This document shows, piece after piece, positions 41,705 to 50,388 of a stretch of DNA of 64,000 bases. A program made the position numbers and the translations under genes. The first letter of the stretch is position 1. Each line of letters opens with the position of its first letter. The notes below the pieces were generated by a model. That model saw only the letters and a list, made by a program, of their open reading frames with translations, made no database searches and was not told the DNA's origin. Origin of the DNA: Bradyrhizobium sp. (lineage in GTDB: Bacteria > Pseudomonadota > Alphaproteobacteria > Rhizobiales > Xanthobacteraceae); the NCBI RefSeq assembly GCF_016219575.1, contig NZ_JACRMG010000003.1, forward strand, positions 1-64,000, in the 5' to 3' direction.

Positions 41705-41839
41705 GCGATTGCCTCGTCGAAAGAACTCGTCTTGGCGAGTCTAGACGAAGGTGGCGCTAAAGTCCCTGCCTGTCATCCCCCGCAGAAGCAGGTGATCCGG
41801 CATTCCGGCAAAGCCTGAAATCGGCTCGCTCGATCCGCC

Positions 41840-42265
41840 CTACTCGGCGGCCTGCGCCTTGCCGTAGGCCTCCGCGATCATGAAGGCGGATAGTGTGCCA
41901 TAGGCCGCCTTCCAAGCGGAGGCGACCTCCGGCGTCCAGGCCTCGCCCAACCCTTTCTCCAGCGTCCACAGCAGTGCGCCGCCGACCACCGGATAGTGCT
42001 CGGGCCTGGCGCCATAGCTGACATGACGCGTGGCGAGCGCGCTTGCCGCCGGCAGGATGGATTCGAGATTGGAGAGACCGTTGACGACGACGGCGAGTGT
42101 CGCCATCAGCTTCCTGCGCTGCTCGGCCATGTCGGCGGGAAACATCGCCTTCACCGATGGCGCGACTTCGAACATGCGATCGTAGAAGATCACCGCGGCC
42201 TGTTCCGCAATCGGTACGACGTTGGAAAAACTTTCCTGGACGAGCTTGACTTGTTCGGGTGTCAT
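41840..42265 (-). CDS. Single-domain haemoglobin (Vitreoscilla haemoglobin type)
   Basis: A 141-residue globin close in length and pattern to Vgb. It has helix A/B EQVKLVQESFSNVV then IFYDRMFEVAP, the CD1 phenylalanine in AMFPAD (F42), the proximal histidine H90 in EHYPVVGGALL, and a helix H ending EAYGKAQAAE. Such proteins bind oxygen and destroy nitric oxide with a reductase supplied elsewhere. It follows the nitrate importer genes by 74 bases on the same strand, which fits removal of NO formed from nitrate/nitrite. GGAGGCACGG precedes ATG 42265. Confidence 0.94.
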   Translation of the reverse strand: MTPEQVKLVQESFSNVVPIAEQAAVIFYDRMFEVAPSVKAMFPADMAEQRRKLMATLAVVVNGLSNLESILPAASALATRHVSYGARPEHYPVVGGALLWTLEKGLGEAWTPEVASAWKAAYGTLSAFMIAEAYGKAQAAE

Positions 42266-42339
42266 CCGTGCCTCCTTGCACGTTGCCTCCCTCGCCGCGC
42301 CGTTGCGGCGAGGTGAAGATGAGCCGAGGGCAACGCGCC

Positions 42340-43140
42340 CTAAGCAGCCTCGACGAAGCGATGCCGCTCGTAGAGGAATTCAAGCACACGCTGCCGGCAC
42401 TTGAGGTAGGCGGCGCTGGTCGCAAGCTCGAGCCGTTTGCGCGGGCGCGCCAACGGCACTTCCAGAACCTCGCCGATCCGCGCGCTCGGGCCGTTGGTCA
42501 TCATCACGATGCGGTCCGACAGCAGCACGGCCTCGTCGACGTCGTGCGTGATCATCAGGATGGTGTTGCCGAGCTTCTGGTGCAGCGCCATCACCGAATC
42601 CTGCAAATGCGCGCGGGTCAGCGCGTCGAGCGCGCCGAAGGGCTCGTCGAGCAGCAGCACCTTCGGTTCCATCGCGAGCGCACGCGCGATGCCGACGCGC
42701 TGCTTCATGCCGCCGGAAATCTCCGACGGACGCTTGTCTTTCGCATGAGCCATCTGCACGAGGTTGAGGTTGTGCATCACCCAGGCGTCGCGCTCGGCGC
42801 GGGTCTTGGTGGAGGCAAACACCTTGTCGACGCCGAGCTTGACGTTCTCGTAGACCGTGAGCCACGGCAGCAGGCTGTGGTTCTGGAACACCACCGCGCG
42901 GTCGGGACCGGGCGAATTGACCTCACGGTTCTCCAGCAGCACGCCGCCCTGCGTCGCATTGGTGAGGCCTGCGACGATGTTGAGCAACGTGGACTTGCCG
43001 CAGCCGGAGTGGCCGATGATCGAGACATACTGTCCCTTCTCGATCGTCAGATTGATGTCCTTCAGCACCTCGGTGGTGGCGCTGCCGCGGGTGAAAGTCT
43101 TGTCGATGTGATCGAGCTTGAGATAGGACTGCATTGACAT
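42340..43140 (-). CDS. nrtD: Nitrate-type ABC transporter ATPase
   Basis: A 266-residue ATPase with Walker A GHSGCGKS, signature SGGMKQR, Walker B LLDEPFGALD and the H-loop MITHDVDEA. It belongs to the NrtD/NrtC-type group without the extra C-terminal binding domain of cyanobacterial NrtC. It begins 6 bases after the permease gene and powers the NrtA/NrtB importer. The anion could be nitrate, nitrite or a related oxyanion; nitrate is favoured by the neighbouring binding protein and globin. Confidence 0.93.
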   Translation of the reverse strand: MSMQSYLKLDHIDKTFTRGSATTEVLKDINLTIEKGQYVSIIGHSGCGKSTLLNIVAGLTNATQGGVLLENREVNSPGPDRAVVFQNHSLLPWLTVYENVKLGVDKVFASTKTRAERDAWVMHNLNLVQMAHAKDKRPSEISGGMKQRVGIARALAMEPKVLLLDEPFGALDALTRAHLQDSVMALHQKLGNTILMITHDVDEAVLLSDRIVMMTNGPSARIGEVLEVPLARPRKRLELATSAAYLKCRQRVLEFLYERHRFVEAA

Positions 43141-43146
43141 TTCCCC

Positions 43147-44046
43147 TCAGTTTGCTGCGGTGCCGCGGGTCACGAACTTGCCGACGATCGCGATCATGCG
43201 ATCGAGCAGGAAGCCGATGATGCCGACATAGAACAGCGCCAGGACAATCTCGCTGATGTGCGAGGAATTCCATGCGTCCCAGATGAAGAAGCCGATGCCG
43301 ACGCCGCCGATCAGCATTTCCGCGGCGACGATGGCGAGCCACGACAGGCCGATACCGATGCGCAGGCCCGTGAAGATGTAGGGCGCAGCCGCCGGGATCA
43401 TGATCTTGCCGAAGAACTCCAGCGGATTGAGCTGCACGACGGCGGCGACGTTGCGGTAATCCTGCGGGATGTTGCGGATGCCGACGGCGGTGTTGATGAT
43501 GATCGGCCAGATCGAGGTGATGAAGATCACGAAAATCGCCGAGGGCTGGCCGTCGCGGAACGCCGCGAGCGACAGCGGCAGCCAGGCGAGCGGCGGAATC
43601 GTGCGCAGCACCTGGAACAGCGGATCGAGCCCGCGCATCGCCCAGACCGACTGGCCGACCAGCGTGCCGAGCGCGACACCGGCGATGGCGGCGAGCGAAT
43701 AGCCGAGCGCAACACGCTGCAGCGAGGCCGACAGGTGCCAGAACAGGCCCTTGTCGATGCCGCCACGGTCGAAGAACGGATCGAAGATCAGCTCCTTGGT
43801 CTCCTTGAACACCCGCGAAGGCGGCGGCAACGCCGAGCCGGCGCGGCGGCAGGCGAGCTCCCAGAACAGCAGCAGCAGCGCGAGCACGACCAGCGGCGGG
43901 ATCACCCGTACCGCGGTCTCCTTCGCCATCTTGATGTACTTTTCCGCGACCGGTGCCCGCTTGGGCGTCATCGTCACGATTTCCGCCGGAGCAGAGGCAG
44001 CCGGAGCGGCCACAGCGGCTTCAGATTTCATGGCAGGCATCGACAT
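43147..44046 (-). CDS. nrtB: Nitrate-type ABC transporter permease
   Basis: A 299-residue inner-membrane permease. About 50 polar, alanine-rich residues precede the membrane domain. The membrane domain carries IPPLAWLPLSLAAFRDGQPS and the EAA-type loop NVAAVVQLNPLEFFGKIMIP, characteristic of NrtB. It lies between the binding-protein gene (58 bases upstream) and the ATPase gene (6 bases downstream) in one transcript. Confidence 0.93.
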   Translation of the reverse strand: MSMPAMKSEAAVAAPAASAPAEIVTMTPKRAPVAEKYIKMAKETAVRVIPPLVVLALLLLFWELACRRAGSALPPPSRVFKETKELIFDPFFDRGGIDKGLFWHLSASLQRVALGYSLAAIAGVALGTLVGQSVWAMRGLDPLFQVLRTIPPLAWLPLSLAAFRDGQPSAIFVIFITSIWPIIINTAVGIRNIPQDYRNVAAVVQLNPLEFFGKIMIPAAAPYIFTGLRIGIGLSWLAIVAAEMLIGGVGIGFFIWDAWNSSHISEIVLALFYVGIIGFLLDRMIAIVGKFVTRGTAAN

Positions 44047-44104
44047 CTGGAAAGTGTCTCCGTGATTGGGTGGACGGGCCGCGCTCGCGCGCGGCCCGCA
44101 GCGA

Positions 44105-45415
44105 TCAAACCTCGACGCGCTTGATGGAAAGGGACTTCAGGTACGCGGCCGGATTCTCGGGATCGAACACCTTGCCGTCGAAGAAGGTCTCCTTGCCGCG
44201 CGACTTCGACACCGGGATATCGGAGGCGGCGACGCCGAGGGCCTTGGCGGCGTCGCGCCAGATATCCTCGCGGTTGACCTTGGCGATCAGCGCCTTCGAA
44301 TCGAACCCGGGCTCGAATTTGCCCCAGCGGATGTCCTCGGTCATGAACCAGAGATCGTGGCTCTGGAACGGATAGGAGGCGAAGTCGCGCCAGTACTTCA
44401 TGATGTGCGGCGAGTTCTCGACCACCTTGCCGGTGCCGTAGTCGAACTTGCCCTTGGCGCGATCGACGATGTCCTCGACCGGGCAGTTGATCCACTGCCG
44501 CTTGCCCATGATGGTGGCGAGTTCTTCCTTGTTCTCGGCCTTGTCGGCCCACTGCTGCGCCTCCTGGACCGCCATGGTGATCGCCTGCGCAGCCTTGGGA
44601 TTCTTGTCGACCCAGGCGGAGCGCATCGCGAAGGATTTTTCGGGATGCTTGTTCCAGAGCTCGCCGGTGTTGATCGCGGTGTAGCCGATCTTCTGGTGCA
44701 CGAGCTGGCCGGGCCACGGCTCGCCGACACAGAAGCAGTCCATGGTGCCGACCTTCATGTTGGCGACCATCTGCGGCGGCGGCACGGTGATGGTTTCGAT
44801 ATCCTTGTCGGGATCGATGCCGCCGGCGGCGAGCCAGTAGCGGATCCACAGATCGTGGGTGCCGCCCGGAAACGTCATCGCCGCCTTGATGGGCTTGCCG
44901 GAAGCCTTTTTCTTTTCCAGCGCTTCCTTGAACGGCCTGGCGTCGAGGCCGACCTTGAGATCGGCGTATTCGTTGGCGACCGAAATGCACTGGGCGTCGA
45001 GATTGAGCCGCGCCAGGATGTACATCGGAGTCGGCTGGTTGTTCTGCGTCACCTTGCCGGCCGAGATCAGGTACGGCATGGGGGTGAGGATATGCGCGCC
45101 GTCGATGCCGTTGCCTTCCGAGCCGAGCACGAGGTTGTCGCGGGTGGTGCCCCACGAGGCCTGCTTTTGCACGTCGACGTCCGGCATGCCGTGCTTGGCG
45201 AACAGACCCTTGTCCTTGGCAACGAACAAGGCGCCGGCATCGCTGAGCGCGATGAAGCCGAGCTTCGCACCCTTGACTTCGGGCCCTGCACCTTGCGCGA
45301 ATGCGCCAGCGGGAAAATTGAGTTTGGCGGCGGCTAGAAGCGCGGCGGTGCCGCTTGCGGCCTTCAGAAGCTGACGGCGGCTGAGGCCGGAGGTCTTGCT
45401 GGTGCGCTTGGTCAT
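44105..45415 (-). CDS. nrtA: Nitrate-type ABC transporter binding protein, Tat-exported
   Basis: A 436-residue CmpA/NrtA family protein. The N terminus has a twin-arginine signal (LSRRQLLKAASG followed by a hydrophobic stretch ending PAGAFAQ), so it is exported folded. The mature protein shows KLGFIALSDAGALFVAKDKG and the family's PTPMYILARLNLDAQ. ATG 45415 directly precedes the Tat signal, with AAAGGA upstream; a longer frame is not supported. Nitrate is the best guess; bicarbonate- or cyanate-binding relatives exist. It leads the nrtA-nrtB-nrtD-globin unit behind a sigma-54-like promoter. Confidence 0.93.
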   Translation of the reverse strand: MTKRTSKTSGLSRRQLLKAASGTAALLAAAKLNFPAGAFAQGAGPEVKGAKLGFIALSDAGALFVAKDKGLFAKHGMPDVDVQKQASWGTTRDNLVLGSEGNGIDGAHILTPMPYLISAGKVTQNNQPTPMYILARLNLDAQCISVANEYADLKVGLDARPFKEALEKKKASGKPIKAAMTFPGGTHDLWIRYWLAAGGIDPDKDIETITVPPPQMVANMKVGTMDCFCVGEPWPGQLVHQKIGYTAINTGELWNKHPEKSFAMRSAWVDKNPKAAQAITMAVQEAQQWADKAENKEELATIMGKRQWINCPVEDIVDRAKGKFDYGTGKVVENSPHIMKYWRDFASYPFQSHDLWFMTEDIRWGKFEPGFDSKALIAKVNREDIWRDAAKALGVAASDIPVSKSRGKETFFDGKVFDPENPAAYLKSLSIKRVEV

Positions 45416-45593
45416 CGGTCGTATCGTCCTTTGCGTCGTTGCGTTGAGTGCTGGCATCTGTGCGTCGAGTGCCGTCCGATGAACGCTGCGCGGGGCGCAT
45501 GAAGGCACGCTCTGGGGAAGCCCCAGATTGGCGGCGTCACAGTTCGGATGAGTGGTCTCGAGGGACGGCTTCAATGGCGTCAGCACCCACTAT

Positions 45594-45608
45594 TCAAGCG
45601 GTGTGCCA
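45594..45608 (-). promoter_or_regulatory. Sigma-54-type promoter (-24/-12) upstream of nrtA
   Basis: On the minus strand, TGGCAC-N5-TTGA reads from 45608 to 45594. It matches the sigma-54 consensus TGGCAC-N5-TTGC except at the final base. The GG and the GA that replaces the usual GC have the correct ten-base spacing. Transcription would start near 45582, leaving a leader of about 165 bases before ATG 45415. NtrC control of nitrate uptake through sigma-54 is well known in related bacteria. Confidence 0.5.
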
Positions 45609-45636
45609 ACCCTGCCGCAGCGCAATAAGCCTATGA

Positions 45637-45678
45637 GTTACAAGGCGTTACAAAAACAACCGGTAAACGCGCGTTAAC
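45637..45678. promoter_or_regulatory. Tandem GTTACAA repeats and a GTAAACGCGCGTTAAC dyad upstream of nrtA
   Basis: GTTACAA occurs at 45637-45643 and 45647-45653, exactly ten bases apart. Just beyond, 45663-45678 is a near-perfect dyad (7 of 8 pairs). All lie 29 to 70 bases upstream of the sigma-54-like element for the minus-strand transcript, where an activator would bind. Neither matches the NtrC consensus that I know. The remaining gap (45416-45593) shows no gene. Confidence 0.4.
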
Positions 45679-45728
45679 TTTTGCGCGCATCGAAAATTTG
45701 CGATTCGCTCAATTCTTGTGGGCGGTTC

Positions 45729-45761
45729 GCCCAATCTTTGTGCGGCGCACAAGGATTGGGC
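45729..45761 (-). terminator. Long hairpin after the intradiol dioxygenase gene
   Basis: A 15-base stem with one wobble pair, GCCCAATCTTTGTGC (45729-45743) and GCACAAGGATTGGGC (45747-45761), closes a 3-base loop. It begins 20 bases after the dioxygenase stop on the minus strand. There is no strong T-run, so it may instead stabilise the 3' end or insulate nrtA from read-through. Confidence 0.55.
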
Positions 45762-45780
45762 AAGTGCCGCGATTTTGTTC

Positions 45781-46695
45781 TCACGCGTCTTCCGTCGCCT
45801 TTGCTGCAAGCGGTTTCGGCGCGTTTCCAGCGCCCGGCTTCATCCTGAATTCGTAGGTCATCAGGTGCCATGGCGAGGACGCCGGCTTGCCGTCGGGCAT
45901 CGCGGGATCGCTGCGCTTCTCGATATTGGCGATCAACTCGTCCTTCACGCCGAACACCACGTCGCAATCGATATTGGGATCGCCGCCGATGAAGACGTGC
46001 GTCACCAGCGGCTCGTAACCGGGCGCGGCGACGAGGAAGTGCACATGTGCCGGCCGCATCGCCGGACGTTTGGTCGCCAGGATCATTTCGCCGACGGGCC
46101 CGTCCACCGGAATCGGATAGCTGCAGGGCAAGATGGAGCGGAAGAAGAAGCGCCCGTCGGCATCGGTGATGAAGCGCGCCCGCGACGAGGGGCCCTGCGT
46201 CGCATAGGTCGGCTTTTGCGAGTCATAGAAGCCGTCGTCGTCGGCATGCCAGACATCGACCGGCACGCCCGGCAAGGGCTTGCCGTTGAGATCGGTGACC
46301 CGGCTCTGCACGAACATGCGCTCGCCCTGCAACGTGGCGGAGATATCCGTGCCGTGCGGCGTCACCTTGTGCTCGCCGACATAGAAGGGACCGAGCACGG
46401 TGGTCTCGGTGGCCCCTTCGCGTTCGCGATGATTCACGGCATCGACCAGCATGGAAACGCCGAGCACGTCGGAAAGCAGGATGAACTCCTGGCGGATCGG
46501 GGTGCACTTCTGCCCGGTGCGGGTCAGGAAATCGATCGCGAACTCCCACTCCTCGAAGGTCAGGTCGGTCTTGCGAACGTAATCGTGCAGCGACTTCACC
46601 AGCTCCTGCAGCAGGAACTTGGCTCGCGGGTTCGGCGTCTCGTTGAAGCTGTCGATGACAGCGGCGGTCAGTTCGGTTTCGCTGAATTGGGTCAT
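45781..46695 (-). CDS. Intradiol ring-cleavage dioxygenase (catechol/hydroxyquinol 1,2-dioxygenase type)
   Basis: A 304-residue non-haem Fe(III) enzyme that cleaves catecholic rings between the hydroxyls. The four iron ligands are visible: Y157 (DGFYDSQ), Y193 (CSYPIP), H217 and H219 (RPAHVHF). An N-terminal helical dimerisation domain (about 1-95) precedes LGPFYV, as in catechol and hydroxyquinol dioxygenases rather than protocatechuate 3,4-dioxygenase. Hydroxyquinol is the likelier substrate, by resemblance only. Neither maleylacetate reductase nor muconate enzymes are adjacent. The gene is divergent from a serine hydrolase. Confidence 0.92.
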   Translation of the reverse strand: MTQFSETELTAAVIDSFNETPNPRAKFLLQELVKSLHDYVRKTDLTFEEWEFAIDFLTRTGQKCTPIRQEFILLSDVLGVSMLVDAVNHREREGATETTVLGPFYVGEHKVTPHGTDISATLQGERMFVQSRVTDLNGKPLPGVPVDVWHADDDGFYDSQKPTYATQGPSSRARFITDADGRFFFRSILPCSYPIPVDGPVGEMILATKRPAMRPAHVHFLVAAPGYEPLVTHVFIGGDPNIDCDVVFGVKDELIANIEKRSDPAMPDGKPASSPWHLMTYEFRMKPGAGNAPKPLAAKATEDA

Positions 46696-46837
46696 GTGGG
46701 GCTTGTCCTGCGGGATGACGCGACGAGGAAGGCCAGCCTACACCCGCGTACCGGCCTTGCGTAGGCATAAGCGGTTGGATCGAGCCCCACTTTTCGGCTA
46801 TCAAACCCGCCTGCCGCCCCGTTCCGGAGACAATTCA

Positions 46838-48112
46838 ATGCTCGCCCCGACCCCCGCCTCGCCCGAATCCGCCGGGATGTCTTCCACCGCGCTCGCCCGC
46901 GTCGACCGTCACCTGAAGGAGCGCTATATCGACGCCGGCCGCTACCCGGGGGCGCAGCTGCTGGTCTACCGCCGCGGCAAGATCGTCCACTCCACCGCGC
47001 AAGGCCATGCCGACGTCGAGCGCAAGGCGCCGGTCAAGGACGATACCATCTTCCGCATCTATTCCATGACCAAGCCGATCACGTCGGTAGCCTTCATGAT
47101 GCTGGTGGAGGAAGGCCGCGTCGCGATCGACGAACCCGTGCACAAATACATTCCGGAATGGAAGAACCTCGGCGTGTTCGTCGCCGGCAGCAATCCGGCC
47201 TATCTGACCAGGCCGCCGGCGCGGCCGATGCAGATCGTCGACCTCCTGCGCCACACCTCGGGCCTGACCTACGGCTTCCAGCAGCGATCCAATGTCGATG
47301 CCGGCTACCGTGAAAGGAAGATCGGCGAGGTCGTCACTTCGGGCACGCTTGACTCGATGATCTCCGATCTCGCGCAAATGCCGCTGGAGTTCTCGCCGGG
47401 CGAGGCCTGGAACTATTCGCTGTCGACCGACGTGATCGGCTACCTCGTCGGCAAGATCTCAGGCGTGCCGTTCGAGCAATTCCTGAAAGAACGCATCTTC
47501 AAGCCGCTCGGCATGAACGACACCGACTTTCACGTCCCCGCCGACAAGGCGCACCGCTTCGCCGCGTGCTACTCGGCCGATCCGCCCGGCGAGCTCAAGT
47601 TCCACGCCGCCGAGCGCAAGGCGATGCTCACCTTGCAGGACGACCCGACGAAGAGCGCGTATCTCAAGCCACCGACCTTCTTTTCCGGCGGCGGCGGATT
47701 GTGCTCGACGGCGGCCGACTATCTCACCTTCTGTCGCGCGCTGCTCAACCGCGGCGAGCTCGGCGGCGTCCGCCTGCTCGGACCGAAAACGCTGGCGCTG
47801 ATGACGACCAACCACCTGCCCGGCGGGCTCGATCTGCCCGCGCTGTCGCGCTCGATGTTCTCCGAGGCGACCAACAACGGGGTCGGTTTCGGTCTCGGCT
47901 TTGCCGTCACCATGGATCCGGCGCAGACACTGATCGCAGGCAGCCCCGGCGAATATTTCTGGGGTGGTGCGGCCGCAACCGCCTTCTGGATCGATCCCGC
48001 CGAAGAGCTCATCACGATCTTCATGACCCAGGTCATGCCGTCGACCGCCTACCCGATCCGGCGCGAGCTGCGCACCATGATCAACGCGGCGATCACGGAC
48101 AGCAATCTCTGA
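46838..48112 (+). CDS. Serine hydrolase, class C beta-lactamase family
   Basis: A 424-residue penicillin-binding-protein-like hydrolase or esterase. It has the nucleophile motif SMTK (S76-K79) in RIYSMTKPITS, LLRHTSGLTYGF, the tyrosine motif in EAWNYSLSTDVIG, and GGGGLCSTAADYLTF. The C-terminal YFWGGAAATAFWID replaces the KTG motif, as in esterase-type members. No signal peptide is visible, which argues for a cytoplasmic esterase rather than a beta-lactamase. ATG 46838 has GGAGA seven bases upstream. Confidence 0.92.
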   Translation: MLAPTPASPESAGMSSTALARVDRHLKERYIDAGRYPGAQLLVYRRGKIVHSTAQGHADVERKAPVKDDTIFRIYSMTKPITSVAFMMLVEEGRVAIDEPVHKYIPEWKNLGVFVAGSNPAYLTRPPARPMQIVDLLRHTSGLTYGFQQRSNVDAGYRERKIGEVVTSGTLDSMISDLAQMPLEFSPGEAWNYSLSTDVIGYLVGKISGVPFEQFLKERIFKPLGMNDTDFHVPADKAHRFAACYSADPPGELKFHAAERKAMLTLQDDPTKSAYLKPPTFFSGGGGLCSTAADYLTFCRALLNRGELGGVRLLGPKTLALMTTNHLPGGLDLPALSRSMFSEATNNGVGFGLGFAVTMDPAQTLIAGSPGEYFWGGAAATAFWIDPAEELITIFMTQVMPSTAYPIRRELRTMINAAITDSNL

Positions 48113-48225
48113 GTAACAGGCGGGTTCCGCGCTGCGCCGCGGAATCCGCCTGCGACTATTTTCCTTGGCGAATTTTCGGCCCTTCTCCTATTGTCCCGGG
48201 CGGTTTCGTGTCTCCCGGGTCACTC

Positions 48226-49734
48226 GTGCCAAAGCTTTCCCTGCCAGTGCGCCTCGCCCTTCTGGTGGCGGGAACCACGCTGCCGCTGATCGTGTTCGCG
48301 GGCGGCATCGTCTTCTACAACTACGAGCAGGATCGCAGGGACGCGACCCAGCGCGTGCTCGAGACCGTGCGTTCGATCCGTCTCGTGCTCGACGCCGAGA
48401 TGCAGCGGATGACCGGCGGATTGCAGGTACTCGCGCTGACCTCCTCGCTGCGTGCCGGCGATTACGACACCTTCCGCCCGATTGCGCTCGGCTTTCTCGA
48501 GCAATATGGCCGGGACGGCGTGGTGCTGGTGGCCGACCGCCAGGGCCGGCAGGTGTTCTCCTCCGTCACGGCAGATACGGCGAGCCTGCCGCCGCGCAAC
48601 AACCGCGACATCGTCGAGAAGGTGTTTGCGAGCAAGCAGCCCGCCTTCTCCAATCTTTTTGTCGACGCGGTCAGGAAGCAGCGCATTGTCACGGTGGAGG
48701 TGCCGGTCATCAGGAACGGCGAAGTGGCCCACGTCATCTCATTCAACCCACCGATCGAGATATTCCAGAACATCATCGAAAAGCAGCGCCCTGGTAACGA
48801 CTGGACGATTTCGATCTTCGACGGCGAAGGCACCAATTTTGCGCGGATGCCCAACCCGCAGGAGACCGTCGGCAAGCGCGCTTCGCCGACGCTTTTTGCG
48901 GAAATGTTCCGCAAGCCCGAAGCGACCGTGTCCACGGTCTCGCTCGAAGGCGTGCCGTTGATCACGAGCTACACGCGATCTTCGCTGACCGGCTGGACCG
49001 TCGCGGCGGGCATTGCCGAAAGTTCGCTGGTTGGACCGCTATGGCGCAACCTCGCGATAACAAGCGCGATCGGCGGCATCCTGCTGCTGATCGGGCTTGC
49101 CTTCGCGGTGCGGATGGCGACGACGATCGCGCGCGGCGAGATGCTGCAGGATCTCCTGGTCGAGGAGCTCAATCACCGCGTCAAGAACACGCTCGCCATC
49201 CTGCAATCGATCGCGGCGCAGACATTTCGCAGCGCCAGCCGGCCGGAGCGGGAAAAATTCGAGGGCCGTCTGCGCGCGCTGGCGGAGGCGCACAATCTGC
49301 TGAGCACCGAGAAATGGCAGGGCTCGGATCTGCAGGACGTGATCGGCCGCGTGCTGCAGCCCTATTTGCTCAACAATCCGGAGCGGGTGCGGATGTTCGG
49401 CCCGAAGGTACCGCTGGCGCCACGGCTTGCCGTGGTGCTGTCGATGATCCTGCACGAGATCGCCACCAACGCCGCCAAATACGGCGCGCTGTCGAACGAG
49501 AGCGGCACGGTGTCGCTGGACTGGGAGGTCGTCGAAGAGAACGCCAGGAAGATGCTGCGCCTGATCTGGACCGAGGCCGGCGGGCCTCCGGTCAGCGCGC
49601 CGGTGCAGCGCGGCTTCGGCTCGCGGCTGATCGAGCGCAGCGCGCGCGACCAGCTCGGCGGCGAGGCAACCGTCGATTTCCTGCCGCGCGGTGTAGTCTA
49701 CACGGTGACGGTTGGGTTGAATGGTGAGAACTAG
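48226..49734 (+). CDS. Membrane sensor histidine kinase, HWE/HisKA_2 type
   Basis: A 502-residue sensor. One membrane helix (LALLVAGTTLPLIVFAGGIV) precedes a periplasmic Cache-like region of about 240 residues, a second helix (AIGGILLLIGLAFAV), and a kinase core. The core has the phospho-histidine in EELNHRVKNTLAILQ, AHNLLSTEKWQGSDL (HWE features) and LHEIATNAAKYGALS as the N box. No response regulator is adjacent, so it is an orphan kinase, perhaps of the general stress or chemosensory type. GTG 48226 is chosen; GTG 48208 is equally possible, and both have weak sites. Confidence 0.92.
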   Translation: MPKLSLPVRLALLVAGTTLPLIVFAGGIVFYNYEQDRRDATQRVLETVRSIRLVLDAEMQRMTGGLQVLALTSSLRAGDYDTFRPIALGFLEQYGRDGVVLVADRQGRQVFSSVTADTASLPPRNNRDIVEKVFASKQPAFSNLFVDAVRKQRIVTVEVPVIRNGEVAHVISFNPPIEIFQNIIEKQRPGNDWTISIFDGEGTNFARMPNPQETVGKRASPTLFAEMFRKPEATVSTVSLEGVPLITSYTRSSLTGWTVAAGIAESSLVGPLWRNLAITSAIGGILLLIGLAFAVRMATTIARGEMLQDLLVEELNHRVKNTLAILQSIAAQTFRSASRPEREKFEGRLRALAEAHNLLSTEKWQGSDLQDVIGRVLQPYLLNNPERVRMFGPKVPLAPRLAVVLSMILHEIATNAAKYGALSNESGTVSLDWEVVEENARKMLRLIWTEAGGPPVSAPVQRGFGSRLIERSARDQLGGEATVDFLPRGVVYTVTVGLNGEN

Positions 49735-49736
49735 CT

Positions 49737-50072
49737 TTACTTCACCAGCTCGAGGACCGGCCGGCCACGGCGGCGCCGCCTCCGGGCCGCCTTGGGGTCC
49801 CGCGCCGCCTGCGCCTGTTGTTCCGCGGCCTGCACATCGCACAGCAGCTTCAACTCGGTATGGGTCACACCTCTGAGCTTCATGCGGAGCTGCAGGATCG
49901 CCACCGACAGCAAATCCGCCGTCTCATGCTCGGCGTCGTTGGCGAGAGACGCCTGGCATTGTTCGAGCGTGGCCAGCGTCGCTCGCAACCGCGCCTGCAA
50001 ATTCGCCGCCAGCATTTCGACCGGCGTCGAGCTTGCGAGGTGGATCCGGGGCGTTCCATCCGACTGTTTCAT
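49737..50072 (-). CDS. Small hypothetical protein with basic C terminus
   Basis: A 111-residue protein: mostly helical, with MLAANLQARLRATLATLEQC in the first half, a predicted second helix around LLSVAILQLRMKLR and an arginine-rich tail (KAARRRRRRGRPVLELVK). No named family is recognised. ATG 50072 has GGAAATCGGC directly upstream. It is convergent with the histidine kinase gene with only 2 bases between their ends. Confidence 0.75.
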   Translation of the reverse strand: MKQSDGTPRIHLASSTPVEMLAANLQARLRATLATLEQCQASLANDAEHETADLLSVAILQLRMKLRGVTHTELKLLCDVQAAEQQAQAARDPKAARRRRRRGRPVLELVK

Positions 50073-50388
50073 GCCGATTTCCGATAGCCGCCAAATTCCC
50101 GGGCCGCAGGAGGCTTGCGCCAGAACGCGACGGCAGCACGCGCCTCGTTGCGCTGGGGGTTGTGTTGAATTGCTGCTGCGCGTGCATTGCCGCCGTCGCG
50201 CGGCGCGGCACGCTCAATCGGCCCTATCGGAATACCCTCAAGGGCCTTCCGCCTTTCAAAAACCCCGTAAGAATCCGGGTTTCGCGGCTGGGCGGTAATT
50301 TTGGGCGTGAATAATCGGGGCGCGAGACCCGCCCTGGTTGTACTTCTTGGCATCTTCTGCCAAGATTATCCGAGGTAAAGGGGCCTGT
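50073..50388. other. Gene-less 316-bp gap upstream of a LysR gene
   Basis: No convincing open frame. The right part, 50240-50330, contains GCCTTTCAAAAACCCCGTAAG and CGGGGCGCGAGACCCGCC, with no clear dyad that I would call an operator. It must hold promoters for the divergent 111-residue gene and the LysR gene. I see nothing else in it. Confidence 0.5.
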
